A model generated the notes under the pieces. It saw only the letters and a list, made by a program, of their open reading frames with translations, made no database searches and was not told the origin of the DNA. Shown here in pieces: positions 34,761 to 43,629 of a DNA stretch of 64,000 nucleotides (the first letter of the stretch is position 1; each line of letters opens with the position of its first letter). Made by a program: the position numbers and the translations under genes. Origin of the DNA: Bradyrhizobium betae (GTDB lineage Bacteria > Pseudomonadota > Alphaproteobacteria > Rhizobiales > Xanthobacteraceae); contig NZ_CP044544.1 of NCBI RefSeq assembly GCF_008932115.1, positions 124,001 through 188,000 on the forward strand. Reading direction: 5' to 3'.

Positions 34761-35339
34761 ATGAGCAAAGCCCCTGTCAAACTCCGCCACTCTCCGCCCG
34801 ATCTTCATGAACGACCGGGCTTTCTGGTACGACGCGCGAACCAGATCCTGATGAGTCTCGCCGAGCAAGAAACCGCGAAGATTGGCCTCACGCCGCCTCA
34901 GCATGTCCACCTGCTGGCGCTCGGACGATGGGGCGCACTCGATCAGATCACCCTCGGCAAAGCGCTCGGCATCGACCGTGCGACTGTCGGGCAAGTCGTC
35001 GGCCGTCTCGAAGCGCGCGGCTTACTGCAGAGAAAGCTCGACCCGAAAGACGGCCGGCGACGAATCGTCGCGCTAACCTCGCGCGGCCGGGATTTGCTCA
35101 AGCCTGCAAACGCGGCGGCTCTCAACGTCTCCGAGCGCCTTCTTGCCGCTCTCGACCAGAGGGAGCGAAAAGAGATTGTACGGCTTCTCACCAAACTCGT
35201 GACGGCGTTGGCCGATGAAGCTCCGACGATCGCCGAGCCCGTGGCGGCCACCTCTCGGACTGGGACTGGTACGCGCGCATCGACCGGCGCGCTAAGGGCG
35301 CGGAGGCCGCGAAAATTTGCGGGTTTAACCCGAGACTGA
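34761..35339 (+). CDS. MarR family transcriptional regulator
   Basis: A 192-aa winged-helix repressor: FLVRRANQILMSLAEQETAK, GALDQITLGKALGIDRATVGQVVGRLEARGLLQRKLDPKDGRRRIVALTSRGR (recognition helix and wing). The C-terminal about 40 residues are Thr/Ala/Arg-rich and probably disordered. ATG at 34761 directly follows the palindrome region. It is divergent from the aromatic operon and 13 bp upstream of the maleylacetate reductase gene, so it probably senses an aromatic acid or pathway intermediate and controls both directions. Confidence 0.88.
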   Translation: MSKAPVKLRHSPPDLHERPGFLVRRANQILMSLAEQETAKIGLTPPQHVHLLALGRWGALDQITLGKALGIDRATVGQVVGRLEARGLLQRKLDPKDGRRRIVALTSRGRDLLKPANAAALNVSERLLAALDQRERKEIVRLLTKLVTALADEAPTIAEPVAATSRTGTGTRASTGALRARRPRKFAGLTRD

Positions 35340-35352
35340 AACGGATATCCAA

Positions 35353-36423
35353 ATGCTCCAGTCATTTACATTCGATAGCGCCATCCCACGGGTGGTTTTT
35401 GGCGTCGTCGGCCTCGACGTGCTGGCGGCCGAGACTGCTTCGCTCGGCGTGTGCGCCCCACTTCTGGTGACGACACGCCGAGGTGCCGCGAAATGGACCT
35501 CGTTTCCGGATTCTTCGCCCTTCGCCATCGCCGGCCTGTACGATGGGGCGGAGGTCCACACTCCTGTCAATGTGACTGAAGATGCACTTCGTTATGCACG
35601 ATCCGTTAGAGCGGATGGTTTCGTCTCATTCGGAGGCGGCTCATCGATCGGTCTCGGCAAGGCATTGAGCCTACGCACGGGCCTGCCACATCTTGCGATC
35701 CCCACCACCTATTCGGGCTCGGAGATGACCTCCATCCTCGGCGAAACCAGCCAGGGCAAGAAACAGACGCACCGCAACCGGGCCATTCTACCAGCGACCG
35801 TCCTGTATGATGTATCGAATACCCGAGATTTGCCCACTCCAGTCTCGGTAATGTCGGGCTTGAACGCGATCGCCCATGCAGTCGAGGCGATGTATGCCCA
35901 GAATGGAAGCCCGCTGATTTCCGACATCGCCGAACGCGCGATCAGTGCAATGGCGAGAGCCATCCCGAACATCGTTGAAACACCGTCCGATCTCGTTGCC
36001 CGCCAGGACGCGCTCTATGGAGCCTGGCTCGCCGGCATATGCCTCAATGCGGCAGGAATGGGGCTTCACCACAAGCTTTGTCACGAATTGGGCGGCGCCT
36101 TCGATTTACCTCATGCCGAACTTCACGCGATTCTTCTTCCTCACACGCTTGCGTACAACCAGATCGCAATGGCAGAAGCGTACGGGCGCCTTCAAGCCGC
36201 GCTCGGTGATCCCTCGCCGCAGCACCGCTTGTTCGAATTTGCTAGAGTGGACGGAATTCCCCGCTCCCTGGCCACCCTCAAAATGCCGCGAGAGGGCATC
36301 GATTCGACAGTCGCACGGGTATTATCGAATCCATATTGGAATCCGCGTCCGCTGGAGGCAGCTCCTCTCCGCGACCTTATCGAACGCGCCTGGAATGGCG
36401 CGGTTCCCGACTCGCCAATGTAG
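35353..36423 (+). CDS. macA: Maleylacetate reductase
   Basis: An iron-type alcohol dehydrogenase family enzyme, 356 aa, reducing maleylacetate to 3-oxoadipate with NAD(P)H. Cofactor motif GFVSFGGGSSIGLGKALSLRTGLP, PTTYSGSEMTSILGET, metal-site region GLHHKLCHELGGAFDLPHAELHAILLPH. In the ordinary protocatechuate pathway this enzyme is not needed; it is needed when ring cleavage gives maleylacetate, as after 4-sulfomuconolactone hydrolysis (or in hydroxyquinol/chlorocatechol routes, whose dioxygenases are absent here). Co-transcribed with marR. Complete. Confidence 0.92.
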   Translation: MLQSFTFDSAIPRVVFGVVGLDVLAAETASLGVCAPLLVTTRRGAAKWTSFPDSSPFAIAGLYDGAEVHTPVNVTEDALRYARSVRADGFVSFGGGSSIGLGKALSLRTGLPHLAIPTTYSGSEMTSILGETSQGKKQTHRNRAILPATVLYDVSNTRDLPTPVSVMSGLNAIAHAVEAMYAQNGSPLISDIAERAISAMARAIPNIVETPSDLVARQDALYGAWLAGICLNAAGMGLHHKLCHELGGAFDLPHAELHAILLPHTLAYNQIAMAEAYGRLQAALGDPSPQHRLFEFARVDGIPRSLATLKMPREGIDSTVARVLSNPYWNPRPLEAAPLRDLIERAWNGAVPDSPM

Positions 36424-36804
36424 AGACAACCGAACTTTTGCAAGAAGCATCGCCGCCAGTGGCGCCATGCGGCGATATCGATCCAACCTCGGCGATCAAG
36501 CCGAAAGGCGCAATCATCCGGCTCGTCGCGCGATACCCTACAATCGCTATCGTCCGAAATGCGATTTAACCGCAAAAGCCGCAATCATGGCAACGAGTTG
36601 CACCTCGCAACGCCTGTAATGGCAATCGCTGACTGGATGGTTGCGTCGTCGAGCTGTATCGCCAAGCTCGTCCAAATATCAGGCAGGGCGAATATAGGAC
36701 CCAGCCGCTACCGCGAAGCCGCCTGCCTCGCCGCCGCAGTTGCGCGATTCGTTGAATCAGAAGTATAGGATTTGTATGGGTTAGAAATCTCGCGCCGGTA
36801 AGGA
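36424..36804. other. Non-coding or decayed stretch after macA
   Basis: 380 bases with only short frames lacking protein character. It separates the catabolic block from the damaged TonB-receptor gene, whose missing 5' end would be expected here but is not recognisable. Confidence 0.4.
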
Positions 36805-37680
36805 TTGTCTGGTTATGATCTGAGATCGTTGAATGTGATTGCAAGCGCATCAGGCGCTCGACCCGGTGCTGACCGCAATCGATACACAAGCAAGCTCATC
36901 GCAGACCAGCAGGCCCGTACCATCGCCGATGTGTTGAATAACGACGCATCCGCGCGCGTTGGATGGTCGCTGGCTGCGGGATCCGGCTATCTCGAATTTT
37001 CGATGCGCAGATTTCTCGTGAATAGTTCGGATTTGACTTTCAATGGACTTGCGGGTGTGACGCCGATCGCCGGTTTTCCCCCTGAAAGCCTCGAACGAAT
37101 CGAAGCCCTCAAAGGTCCAAGCGCCATGCTTAATGGCGCCAGCCTTCATGGAAGCCTGGGAGGGGCGATCAACGCCGTGCCCAAGCGCGCGCTCGACACG
37201 CCGGTGACACAACTGACGGCGACATACGACTCGAGAAGCCAGCTCGGCACCCATATCGATTTCGGACGGCGGTTTGGTGACGCGAAAGAGTTCGGCATGC
37301 GGTTCAACGGCGTCTATCGAAACGGAGGCACTCCGCTCGACAGACAGTGCGCTCTCGCTCTGGACTATTGCGGCGAGCGATTCCGAATGTCAGTGGACCT
37401 CGGCTATCATGATCAAACGCGAGATCAGCCTCTAAACAAGATGAGCGTACGGCCCGGATTCTCCATCCCTGCGCCACCCGCTCCGGGGTCCAATTTCCAG
37501 CAGCCTTGGGGATACATGGGAATTACGGACCGCTATGGCATCGTCCGAGCCGAATACGGCCTTGCGCCAAGCTGGACAGTTTTCGCTGCCATTGGGCGAA
37601 GAACCTCCCAGAGCGAAACGCTCGACTCGATTAGCTCTCTTATCAACGCGAGGGGCGATATCGCGCAGACCTTTGCTTAA
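36805..37680 (+). pseudogene. TonB-dependent receptor fragment (plug and first strands)
   Basis: About 290 codons of an outer-membrane siderophore-type receptor: YTSKLIADQQARTIADVLNN, the plug strands GFPPESLERIEALKGPSAMLNG and GSLGGAINAVPKRA, then the first barrel strands (MRFNGVYRNGGTPLD, MSVDLGYHDQTRDQPLN). Intact family members exceed 650 residues with a signal peptide and TonB box; both are missing, and the frame ends at a stop after ARGDIAQTFA. Non-functional remnant. Confidence 0.8.
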
Positions 37681-37820
37681 GGGAAGCTAGTAGAAGAGGA
37701 TAGAAGCTGGATCTGGATCGATAATTTCAAAGATTCGCGTGTCGCCCGCAGTTTCATTAGCCATAAGTATGACGCAGCGCTCAAATCTGAGATCGCGCTC
37801 CTCGTTGGCGAGAATGCGTG

Positions 37821-38093
37821 ATGGCCAAGAAAACCACACGCCGCGATCGCGTTGTCGCCGCCGGTCAGTTGTTGTTCGGCGAGACGCGTTGGCAAAGCCC
37901 GCTGGCGCGTCTTTCCGGCTTGTCGCCGGCGCTGATGCAAAAGATCGCCGACGGCACCCGCGAGGTGACGGATGACGTCTACAGCAAGGTTGCGCAGGCC
38001 CTGCTCGGGGAGATCGAGCGCATGAATAAGGCGACCAACCGCGTCGGTGAAATCGCCGGCGCGATGCTGGCAGATCTGGATGGCGAGAAATGA
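37821..38093 (+). CDS. Small HTH-like protein of a phage/ICE-type module
   Basis: A 90-aa protein (MAKKTTRRDRVVAAGQLLFG, PLARLSGLSPALMQKIADGT, then VYSKVAQALLGEIERMN) with a probable helix-turn-helix of the Cro/KorB-associated kind. ATG at 37821 is preferred to GTG at 37818. Its stop overlaps an ATG (38090) that opens a short frame leading into the decayed integrase region. It probably belonged to the same module as the integrase. Confidence 0.55.
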   Translation: MAKKTTRRDRVVAAGQLLFGETRWQSPLARLSGLSPALMQKIADGTREVTDDVYSKVAQALLGEIERMNKATNRVGEIAGAMLADLDGEK

Positions 38094-38640
38094 CCAAAAT
38101 TCTTGACATGATGGCCCGCGAACACGCTGCAGCAGAGTCTGCGCGGCGGCTATTCTCCGCGTCCAGATAGGTCCGCGCAGCCGCGTCGAGGCCAAGGCGT
38201 TGGCGCAGCAACTCGCCACGCTGTGCCAAACGATCTGTGCCGCAGCTGCCGATATCAGGAACGCAATGCCCATGAGCTCGCCGCCGCCCAGTGAAACCGC
38301 TCTCGTCCGGCACGTCATCGATGCCTGTCAAAATGCCATCAAGCAGGCGGTGACCCAGCCGTCGCGCGTCAACGGTCTCGCCAATGGGCTTGGTGCGGCG
38401 CTGAGGTCGCTGCAACTTATCCAAAGCGAGGTTGCCAAGGGCAGCGCCGGCGCTTCGGTCATCATCGACAACGCCGATGCGCTGACTCGTAACGCCCTTA
38501 GCGATGTTCTGCGTATTGCGTCGCAGCCAGATGACGCACTGGCTGCGCTGGCGGCAGTGAGCGACGTGGCACCGCCTGCGCCGTCCCCGGCTTTCGATCC
38601 GACAAGTCGGCCGCGGGGCAGACCCGCTCCAGCCACTCAT
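38090..38640 (+). pseudogene. Decayed gene segment upstream of the integrase
   Basis: A 26-codon frame (MTKILDMMAREHAAAESARR) starts by ATGA overlap with the previous gene and stops at 38170. Protein-like sequence then continues in the next frame (RSRVEAKALAQQLATLCQTI, VRHVIDACQNAIKQAVTQPS, SGASVIIDN-like region to DVAPPAPSPAFDPT). That frame appears to join the integrase by one more frame change near 38605, where the other frame reads SDKSAAGQTRSSHSLLPLF. Indel positions are estimates. Confidence 0.5.
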
Positions 38641-39683
38641 TGCTGCCGCTTTTCAGTGAAATCTCGCAGGCCTACATCGACATGCGCATCGAGCGCGACG
38701 GTGAAAATCATGCGGACATTTCCATCCTAAAGCTTCGCCGACAAGCGTTTCTGGATGTGGTTGGTGACCGCACGCCCGACAAATACTTCCCGTCCCATCT
38801 TCAGGCCTTCGTCAGCAGGATGCAGTACTGGCCGGCGAACGTCACCAAACGTGCGGATATGGAAGGCAAGTCAACTCGCGATGTCTTGGAGGAAAACAAG
38901 ACCTTCGCGTTGAAGACCATGAAAGATAGCTACGTCGCCAATGTGCGCACGATGATGCGGTATAGCATGCAGGATAATCACTATCGCGATCCATTCGCCG
39001 GAGTGAAGATAGCGTATCCGCAGACACTGATACCATCCAAGCCACGCGAAGGGGTGGCCATGGATGTTACCAATCGGGTTTTCCGCAACGGTGTCGCGTC
39101 CGGCTTTCTCGACGAGGCCATGCTGCCGCTGCTCGCCAAGCTCACGTCGCGTCGTCTTGGACTTCTCACGTTCCTACGCGCTGACGACATCCGCCAGAAA
39201 GACGATGTCTGGATCGCGCAAACCGACGGCATCGTGGAGGTCAAGGACGAGAAAACGGGCAAGAAGTCGTGGCGGCGCGTTCCGATCAAGACCTCGGAAT
39301 CGATGACATTCTACGTCCTGCACAACTACCTCGATGAGATCGGTTTCGTTGCATGGATGCGCTCGCGCAAGGGCTTCATCTTTGAGGCGGCGCGCGAACA
39401 CCCCGACCCCTCGAAATACATGTCGAAAACGATGCAGAATCATATGAAACGCTGCGGTGCCAAGGGAGGTGAGGTTTTCCATTCGCTGCGTGGTGACGCG
39501 ATCGACGAGATGCGGGGGGCGGACATCGAGGGTCGTGCGCGCCGGCTGCAGTCAGGACATGAACAGTGCACGACAACTACGGTTTCCGCGCGCTCACGGC
39601 CAAACAATGCCAGTACCTCGCCAGTAGGCCGCTTCAGGAGGGAATCGACTGGTCTGTATTCAGGGGGCTTGATTTCGATGCGA
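38640..39683 (+). pseudogene. Tyrosine integrase, frameshifted and split by IS256
   Basis: Phage-type integrase: SAM-like region (YFPSHLQAFVSRMQYWP), catalytic region KLTSRRLGLLTFLRADDI (Arg) and VFHSLRGDAIDEMR (H-x-x-R), then RLQSGHEQ. A one-base loss near 39561-39568 throws the end out of frame; in the other frame VHDNYGFRALTAKQC with the expected Tyr follows, to GLDFDA at 39683. There IS256-a inserted. After the 8-bp target repeat the tail continues at 42751-42812 (MAARRACPRPSAEAGGLITW then stop). Confidence 0.8.
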
Positions 39684-39783
39684 GGTGCCGTCGCGGAGTT
39701 GGTAGGAATTGAGGGTGGCGTAGTCTCCGGGGTGATCAACCTCGAATCATCCGGCGTTGAAGCGTCGGACTGGAGACTACGCC

Positions 39784-40857
39784 ATGACCAAGCTTACCAC
39801 GAAGCCTGATTCCATGCAGCCTGCGACTGAGATGGCTGTTGATCCTTTCGATAACTGGTTCGACCCGATCGAGACCGAGGTACGGGCTCGGGCGCGTCAA
39901 TTCATCGAAGAGCTGATCCGCGGCGAGCTCGATACCGCGCTGGCCCGGCCGCGTTACGAACGAAGCAAGATGGCCGGCAACGAAGCAGGAGCCTGCGTCA
40001 CGGGCCACCGTCATGGCAGCCGGACGCGCTCGCTGACGGGCACGTTCGGGCCGATCGAGATCGCGGTGCCGCGGGCCCGGCTGACCACTTCGGAAGGCAA
40101 GACGACGGAATGGAAGAGCCAGGCGCTGCGGGCCTATCAGCGGCGCACGCTTGCCGCCGATGCGCTGATCGCGAGCACCTATCTCGCCGGCACCAATACC
40201 CGGCGGGTGCGTCGCGCGCTGGCGGCGTTGTTCGGCGGGACAGTCGGCAAGGACACGGTGAGCCGGACGTGGCGCAAGGTGAAGAGCGACTGGGATGCCT
40301 GGAACACCCGCTCACTGGCCGAGGATCCGATCGTGCGCCTGATCCTCGACGGCACCGTCGTTCGCGTGCGGCTCGACCGCAAGGCGACCTCGATCTCGCT
40401 CCTCGTTGTCCTGGGCGTGCGCGCCGACGGCCAGAAGGTGCTGCTCGCGATCAAGAGCATGGGCGGAGAGAGCGCCGAGGCGTGGCGCACTGTCCTCGAC
40501 GATCTAATTAGGCGCGGGCTACGGCGGCCCGAGTTCCTCATCGTCGATGGCGCGCCGGGGCTCGACAAGGCCATTGCCTCGGTCTGGGACGGAGTGCCGG
40601 TCCAGCGCTGCACGGTCCACAAGCACAGGAACCTTTTCGCGCATGCACCCGAGCGCCTGCATGACGAGATCACCGCGGATTACAACGACATGATCTACGC
40701 GACGACACCTGAGGAGATAGAGGTCCGCCGCAAGGCCTTCATTCGCAAATGGAGGCTCAAGCACCGCGCTGTCGCCGACAGCCTGGAAGAGGCAGGGGAA
40801 CGCTTGTTCACCTTCACTCGCTTGCCGCCGAGCCAATGGCGCAGTGTACGCACCACG
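39784..40857 (+). pseudogene. IS256 family transposase, 5' part (interrupted by IS110-b)
   Basis: A mutator-type transposase: DPFDNWFDPIETEVRARARQFIEELI, GHRHGSRTRSLTGTFGPIEIAVPRAR, DDE residues in VRLILDGTVVRVRLDRKATS and FLIVDGAPGLDKAI, then VQRCTVHKHRNL. The frame is broken after QWRSVRTT at 40857. The missing C-terminal 64 codons (NAIERLHEEFKRRIKTQTVL ... DLAA stop) lie at 42488-42679. The joined protein would be about 420 aa. Confidence 0.88.
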
Positions 40858-40931
40858 GATGAGATCGACAAGTCTTTTCTGCGCGATCTGTTACGGATGA
40901 GATCGACAAGTCTTTTCTGCGCGATCTGTTA
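40856..40931. repeat. 38-bp perfect tandem duplication at the IS110-b left end
   Basis: The 38-base unit starting CGGATGAGATCGACAAG and ending GCGCGATCTGTTA occurs twice head to tail (40856-40893 and 40894-40931). It lies at the boundary between the IS256 gene and the inserted IS110 element. Confidence 0.9.
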
Positions 40932-42487
40932 AGCTGGAATGACACGTGTGACGCTTGGCAAGAGCCTGGCTCGAGAATGTCAGCCCGGCTGCGCAGCTCT
41001 CCTCATTGGCGCTCATCTCTGGCGGCGCCCGTGCGCCGCTTTCCAGGACCACGCCGCTGCCATCGGCTGACGAACTGTTCGTAGACCTGTTCAGCATGGC
41101 GCGCGACATCGATCTCCCGATCCCGCAACTCCTTGATGTTATAAGCGTAGGCTGCGCCACGCTTGTTTCCCTTTCTTGCCGGTTGGCCGGCCTGCAGCTC
41201 CATCGCGCGGAGTTTGTTGGCAACCAGCGCTGGACGCGCCCATTGGTAATCTGCATCCCTGGTCAGCAGATGCCAGCAGAGCACCGCGAGCTTGCGTGCG
41301 ACGGCGACTGCTGCGACCTGATGACCACGCCGGGCTCGGATCCGGAGGAAGAATGACCGCAGCGGGCCTGGTGCCTTGGAGGCGGCCCAGGCTGCCTCCA
41401 CCAGCATGGCGCGCGCGTGACTGCGGCCGCGCTTGCTGATGCGGCCATGCTGCGCCAGCCCAAGGCCCGATTGGCGCACCCGCGGATTGAGCCCGACATA
41501 GCTGACAAGCTTCTGCGGCGAGCAAAAGCGGCCGATGTCGCCGATCGCCGCGACGAGACCTGCGGCTACGATGATGTTGACGCCAGTAATGGTCAGGAGG
41601 CGTTTGACGGCCGGATCTTCGATCACTTTCTCGGCGATTTCGCGGTCGAGAAGCTCGAGGTCTTCGGCGAGCCGGTCAAGCTCACGCAGATGCCGATCGA
41701 TGGCGGCCTTCTCATCGTCCGGCAGTGCTTGGCGTCCGAGCCAGCTCCGACCCAACCGACCAAACAAATCGGCATGAGGGCACGGCGGGATAAGGTGCGC
41801 CTGCAGGATGGCATGTATCTCGTTCTTGATTCGGGTTCGATGCCGAACGATCTGATTGCGACGTGCCACCAGGCGACGCAGACGTTCGGTATCCGCATCG
41901 GGTATCCAGACCTCAGGCAGGAACCCCGCTGCCCGCAGCGACGCCAGAACGCCCGCGTCAATCTTGTCTGTCTTGACGTGAGCATGCGCGATCGCCTTCA
42001 CTTGCAGCGGGTTGGCGATGATCACGCGCGCGACATACGGACCGAGCACCCGCACCACCGCCATGGCATTGCCGGTCGCCTCGATGACGACTTCGTCTTC
42101 TTTGCTTAGACTGCGGCCGAACCCTTCAAGCCCCGAACGGGTCATATCGATCCGCCCGGCGGGACGAAGCCGGCCTGCTTCCCAGAACACCACCTCCGCA
42201 AAAGTGCGGTGGATGTCCATGCCGAGTACACGTTGCATCTTCTGCTCCTCTCATTTGGTTCGACGGGAGCAGTGGGCCACACGACAACTACGGATCCGCG
42301 CTCACAGCGCAACCGGGTGGGTCGCAGGGGCGGCCAGCTACTAACACGAGCTCACGGCTCATCGTACAGATCGGCCTGCCCACTGACGTGCTCCCGGTGC
42401 CCCTCGTCCCGGATGGTCACACCATACGCCAGGATCAACGCGATCCAAGCCAGATGAGCGGGCACCGGGATCCTCATACCGGTTACG
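40858..42487 (-). mobile_element. IS110-family element (IS110-b) inside IS256-a
   Basis: It interrupts the IS256 transposase between codons ACG and AAT (CACCACG at 40857; ACGAATGCAATCG at 42485). No inverted repeats or clear target duplication, as usual in IS110. Boundaries are good to a few bases because ACG occurs on both sides. Confidence 0.8.
41003..42238 (-). CDS. IS110 family transposase
   Basis: A 411-aa DEDD transposase, apparently complete: N-terminal MQRVLGMDIHRTFAEVVFWE (first Asp), DEVVIEATGNAMAVVRVL, HVKTDKIDAGVLASLRAAGF (acidic residues), and the C-terminal Transposase_20 domain LLTITGVNIIVAAGLVAAIG and LNPRVRQSGLGLAQHGRISKRG with the conserved Ser. A long C-terminal tail (RWQRRGPGKRRTGAARDERQ) is basic. 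It probably acts alone to move its element. Confidence 0.92.
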   Translation of the reverse strand: MQRVLGMDIHRTFAEVVFWEAGRLRPAGRIDMTRSGLEGFGRSLSKEDEVVIEATGNAMAVVRVLGPYVARVIIANPLQVKAIAHAHVKTDKIDAGVLASLRAAGFLPEVWIPDADTERLRRLVARRNQIVRHRTRIKNEIHAILQAHLIPPCPHADLFGRLGRSWLGRQALPDDEKAAIDRHLRELDRLAEDLELLDREIAEKVIEDPAVKRLLTITGVNIIVAAGLVAAIGDIGRFCSPQKLVSYVGLNPRVRQSGLGLAQHGRISKRGRSHARAMLVEAAWAASKAPGPLRSFFLRIRARRGHQVAAVAVARKLAVLCWHLLTRDADYQWARPALVANKLRAMELQAGQPARKGNKRGAAYAYNIKELRDREIDVARHAEQVYEQFVSRWQRRGPGKRRTGAARDERQ

Positions 42488-42679
42488 AATGCAATCGAGC
42501 GTCTGCACGAAGAATTCAAGCGACGGATCAAGACTCAAACCGTTCTGCCATCCGCCGACACCGCCGCGATGTTGTTCTGGGCGCTGCTCGCTTCAGGACA
42601 GATCAACATGCGCAAGGTGGATGGGTGGCAGACGCTTTCCACAAAACCCATTGATCAGCCGATTGACCTTGCCGCCTGA
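42488..42679 (+). pseudogene. IS256 family transposase, 3' part
   Basis: Continues the 39784-40857 gene: NAIERLHEEFKRRIKTQTVL (catalytic Glu), then SADTAAMLFWALLASGQINM and the stop after PIDLAA. Confidence 0.88.
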
Positions 42680-42952
42680 AACGATACCTTCATGTTACCG
42701 GAGAACGCGCCACTGAATTCCAACCGCATTCCGGACGGCACCCGATGCGATGGCGGCTCGCCGCGCGTGCCCGCGGCCGTCGGCCGAAGCTGGAGGATTG
42801 ATCACATGGTAGCAGGTCAGCTCAAGCACCCTGCTGGCTATGTCGTGCCTCCTTCAAACGAGGGCACGATCTCCTCACCCGAGTCGTTGAGACATTCTGC
42901 GTCTGGGACACGGATACGCTCCTCATCTATCGCCGGGTCTCCGCTTCAAGCG

Positions 42953-43506
42953 GTTATTGCTTTTGTTGGCAAGGGCGGGCTGGCAAATCCACGACGCTCA
43001 CAAACCTTGCCGTCGTCGCCGCGCAGAAAAACTATAAAGTTGGTGTCATCGATTGCGATCCGCAGCTATCGAGCTTCGAATGGCGACGCGTCCGAAACAA
43101 ATCGGATATTCGAGTTTGCCGCTGCAGTGAGAACGAGATCGAGCAGAGTATCGCGCTGGCACAGCGCTGCGGGATTGAAATCCTGCTCATCGATATGCCG
43201 CCCGGCGCACGGCATGCTCTCGTAGCGGCGCGTTACGCCGCCTTGGTAATCGTTCCGACGCGTCCGACGTTGTTCGATCTGCGTGTCACCCGAAGCATCG
43301 TCCAACTGCTGAAGTCAACGCAGGCGGCCTATGCGATCATCATCAATGCGGCACCGCCTCGGCGGCGCGATGGAGATGCGCCAGCGGTGCGTGAAACCCG
43401 CGAGGTTCTAGCTCCAGTAGCAAGGCGTGTCTGGTCACGGCAGATCACGCACAGACTGTCGGTGGTCTGTCCGTCGTCAGGTAATTTGAGACAGATGGCA
43501 GGCTGA
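42953..43506 (+). pseudogene. ParA-type partition ATPase with a P-loop frameshift
   Basis: It begins VIAFVGKGG in one frame; after a one-base loss near 42980 the adjacent frame reads GKSTTLTNLAVVAAQKNYKV, GVIDCDPQLSSFEWRRVRNK, QRCGIEILLIDMPPGARHAL and PTRPTLFDLRVTRSIVQLLK to a stop at 43504-43506. These are Walker A, switch and Walker B of a small ParA. The break is inside Walker A itself, so no active protein is possible. No start codon is apparent. A relic of an extra partition system, just upstream of the cox genes. Confidence 0.8.
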
Positions 43507-43537
43507 TTTAGGAGAGTTGGAGTCCAGTTTAATGATG

Positions 43538-43566
43538 CTTGGGCGACATTGCCAAATGGCTTGGGC
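43538..43566. promoter_or_regulatory. Direct repeats upstream of coxC
   Basis: CTTGGGC occurs at 43538-43544 and 43560-43566, a 22-bp spacing (two helical turns), within the longer similarity TGCTTGGGCGA / GGCTTGGGCAA. LytTR-type regulators, such as CoxC itself, bind direct repeats with about this spacing. The sequence does not match a known LytTR consensus closely. Confidence 0.35.
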
Positions 43567-43629
43567 AAGTTGATTTTTGTGAGTTTTTTGTTTTAGGGTC
43601 GCGGCTGTTCGGACAAGGACTGCTGGGAT

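Larger units (their letters stand above)
39684..42742. mobile_element. IS256-family element (IS256-a), itself interrupted
   Basis: Imperfect terminal inverted repeats: GGTGCCGTCGCGGAGTTGG from 39684 and the complement of CCGCATTCCGGACGGCACC ending at 42742. It is flanked by a perfect 8-bp target duplication CGATGCGA (39676-39683 and 42743-42750), typical for IS256. It inserted in the end of the integrase gene. Its transposase is split by an IS110-type element. Confidence 0.9.
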
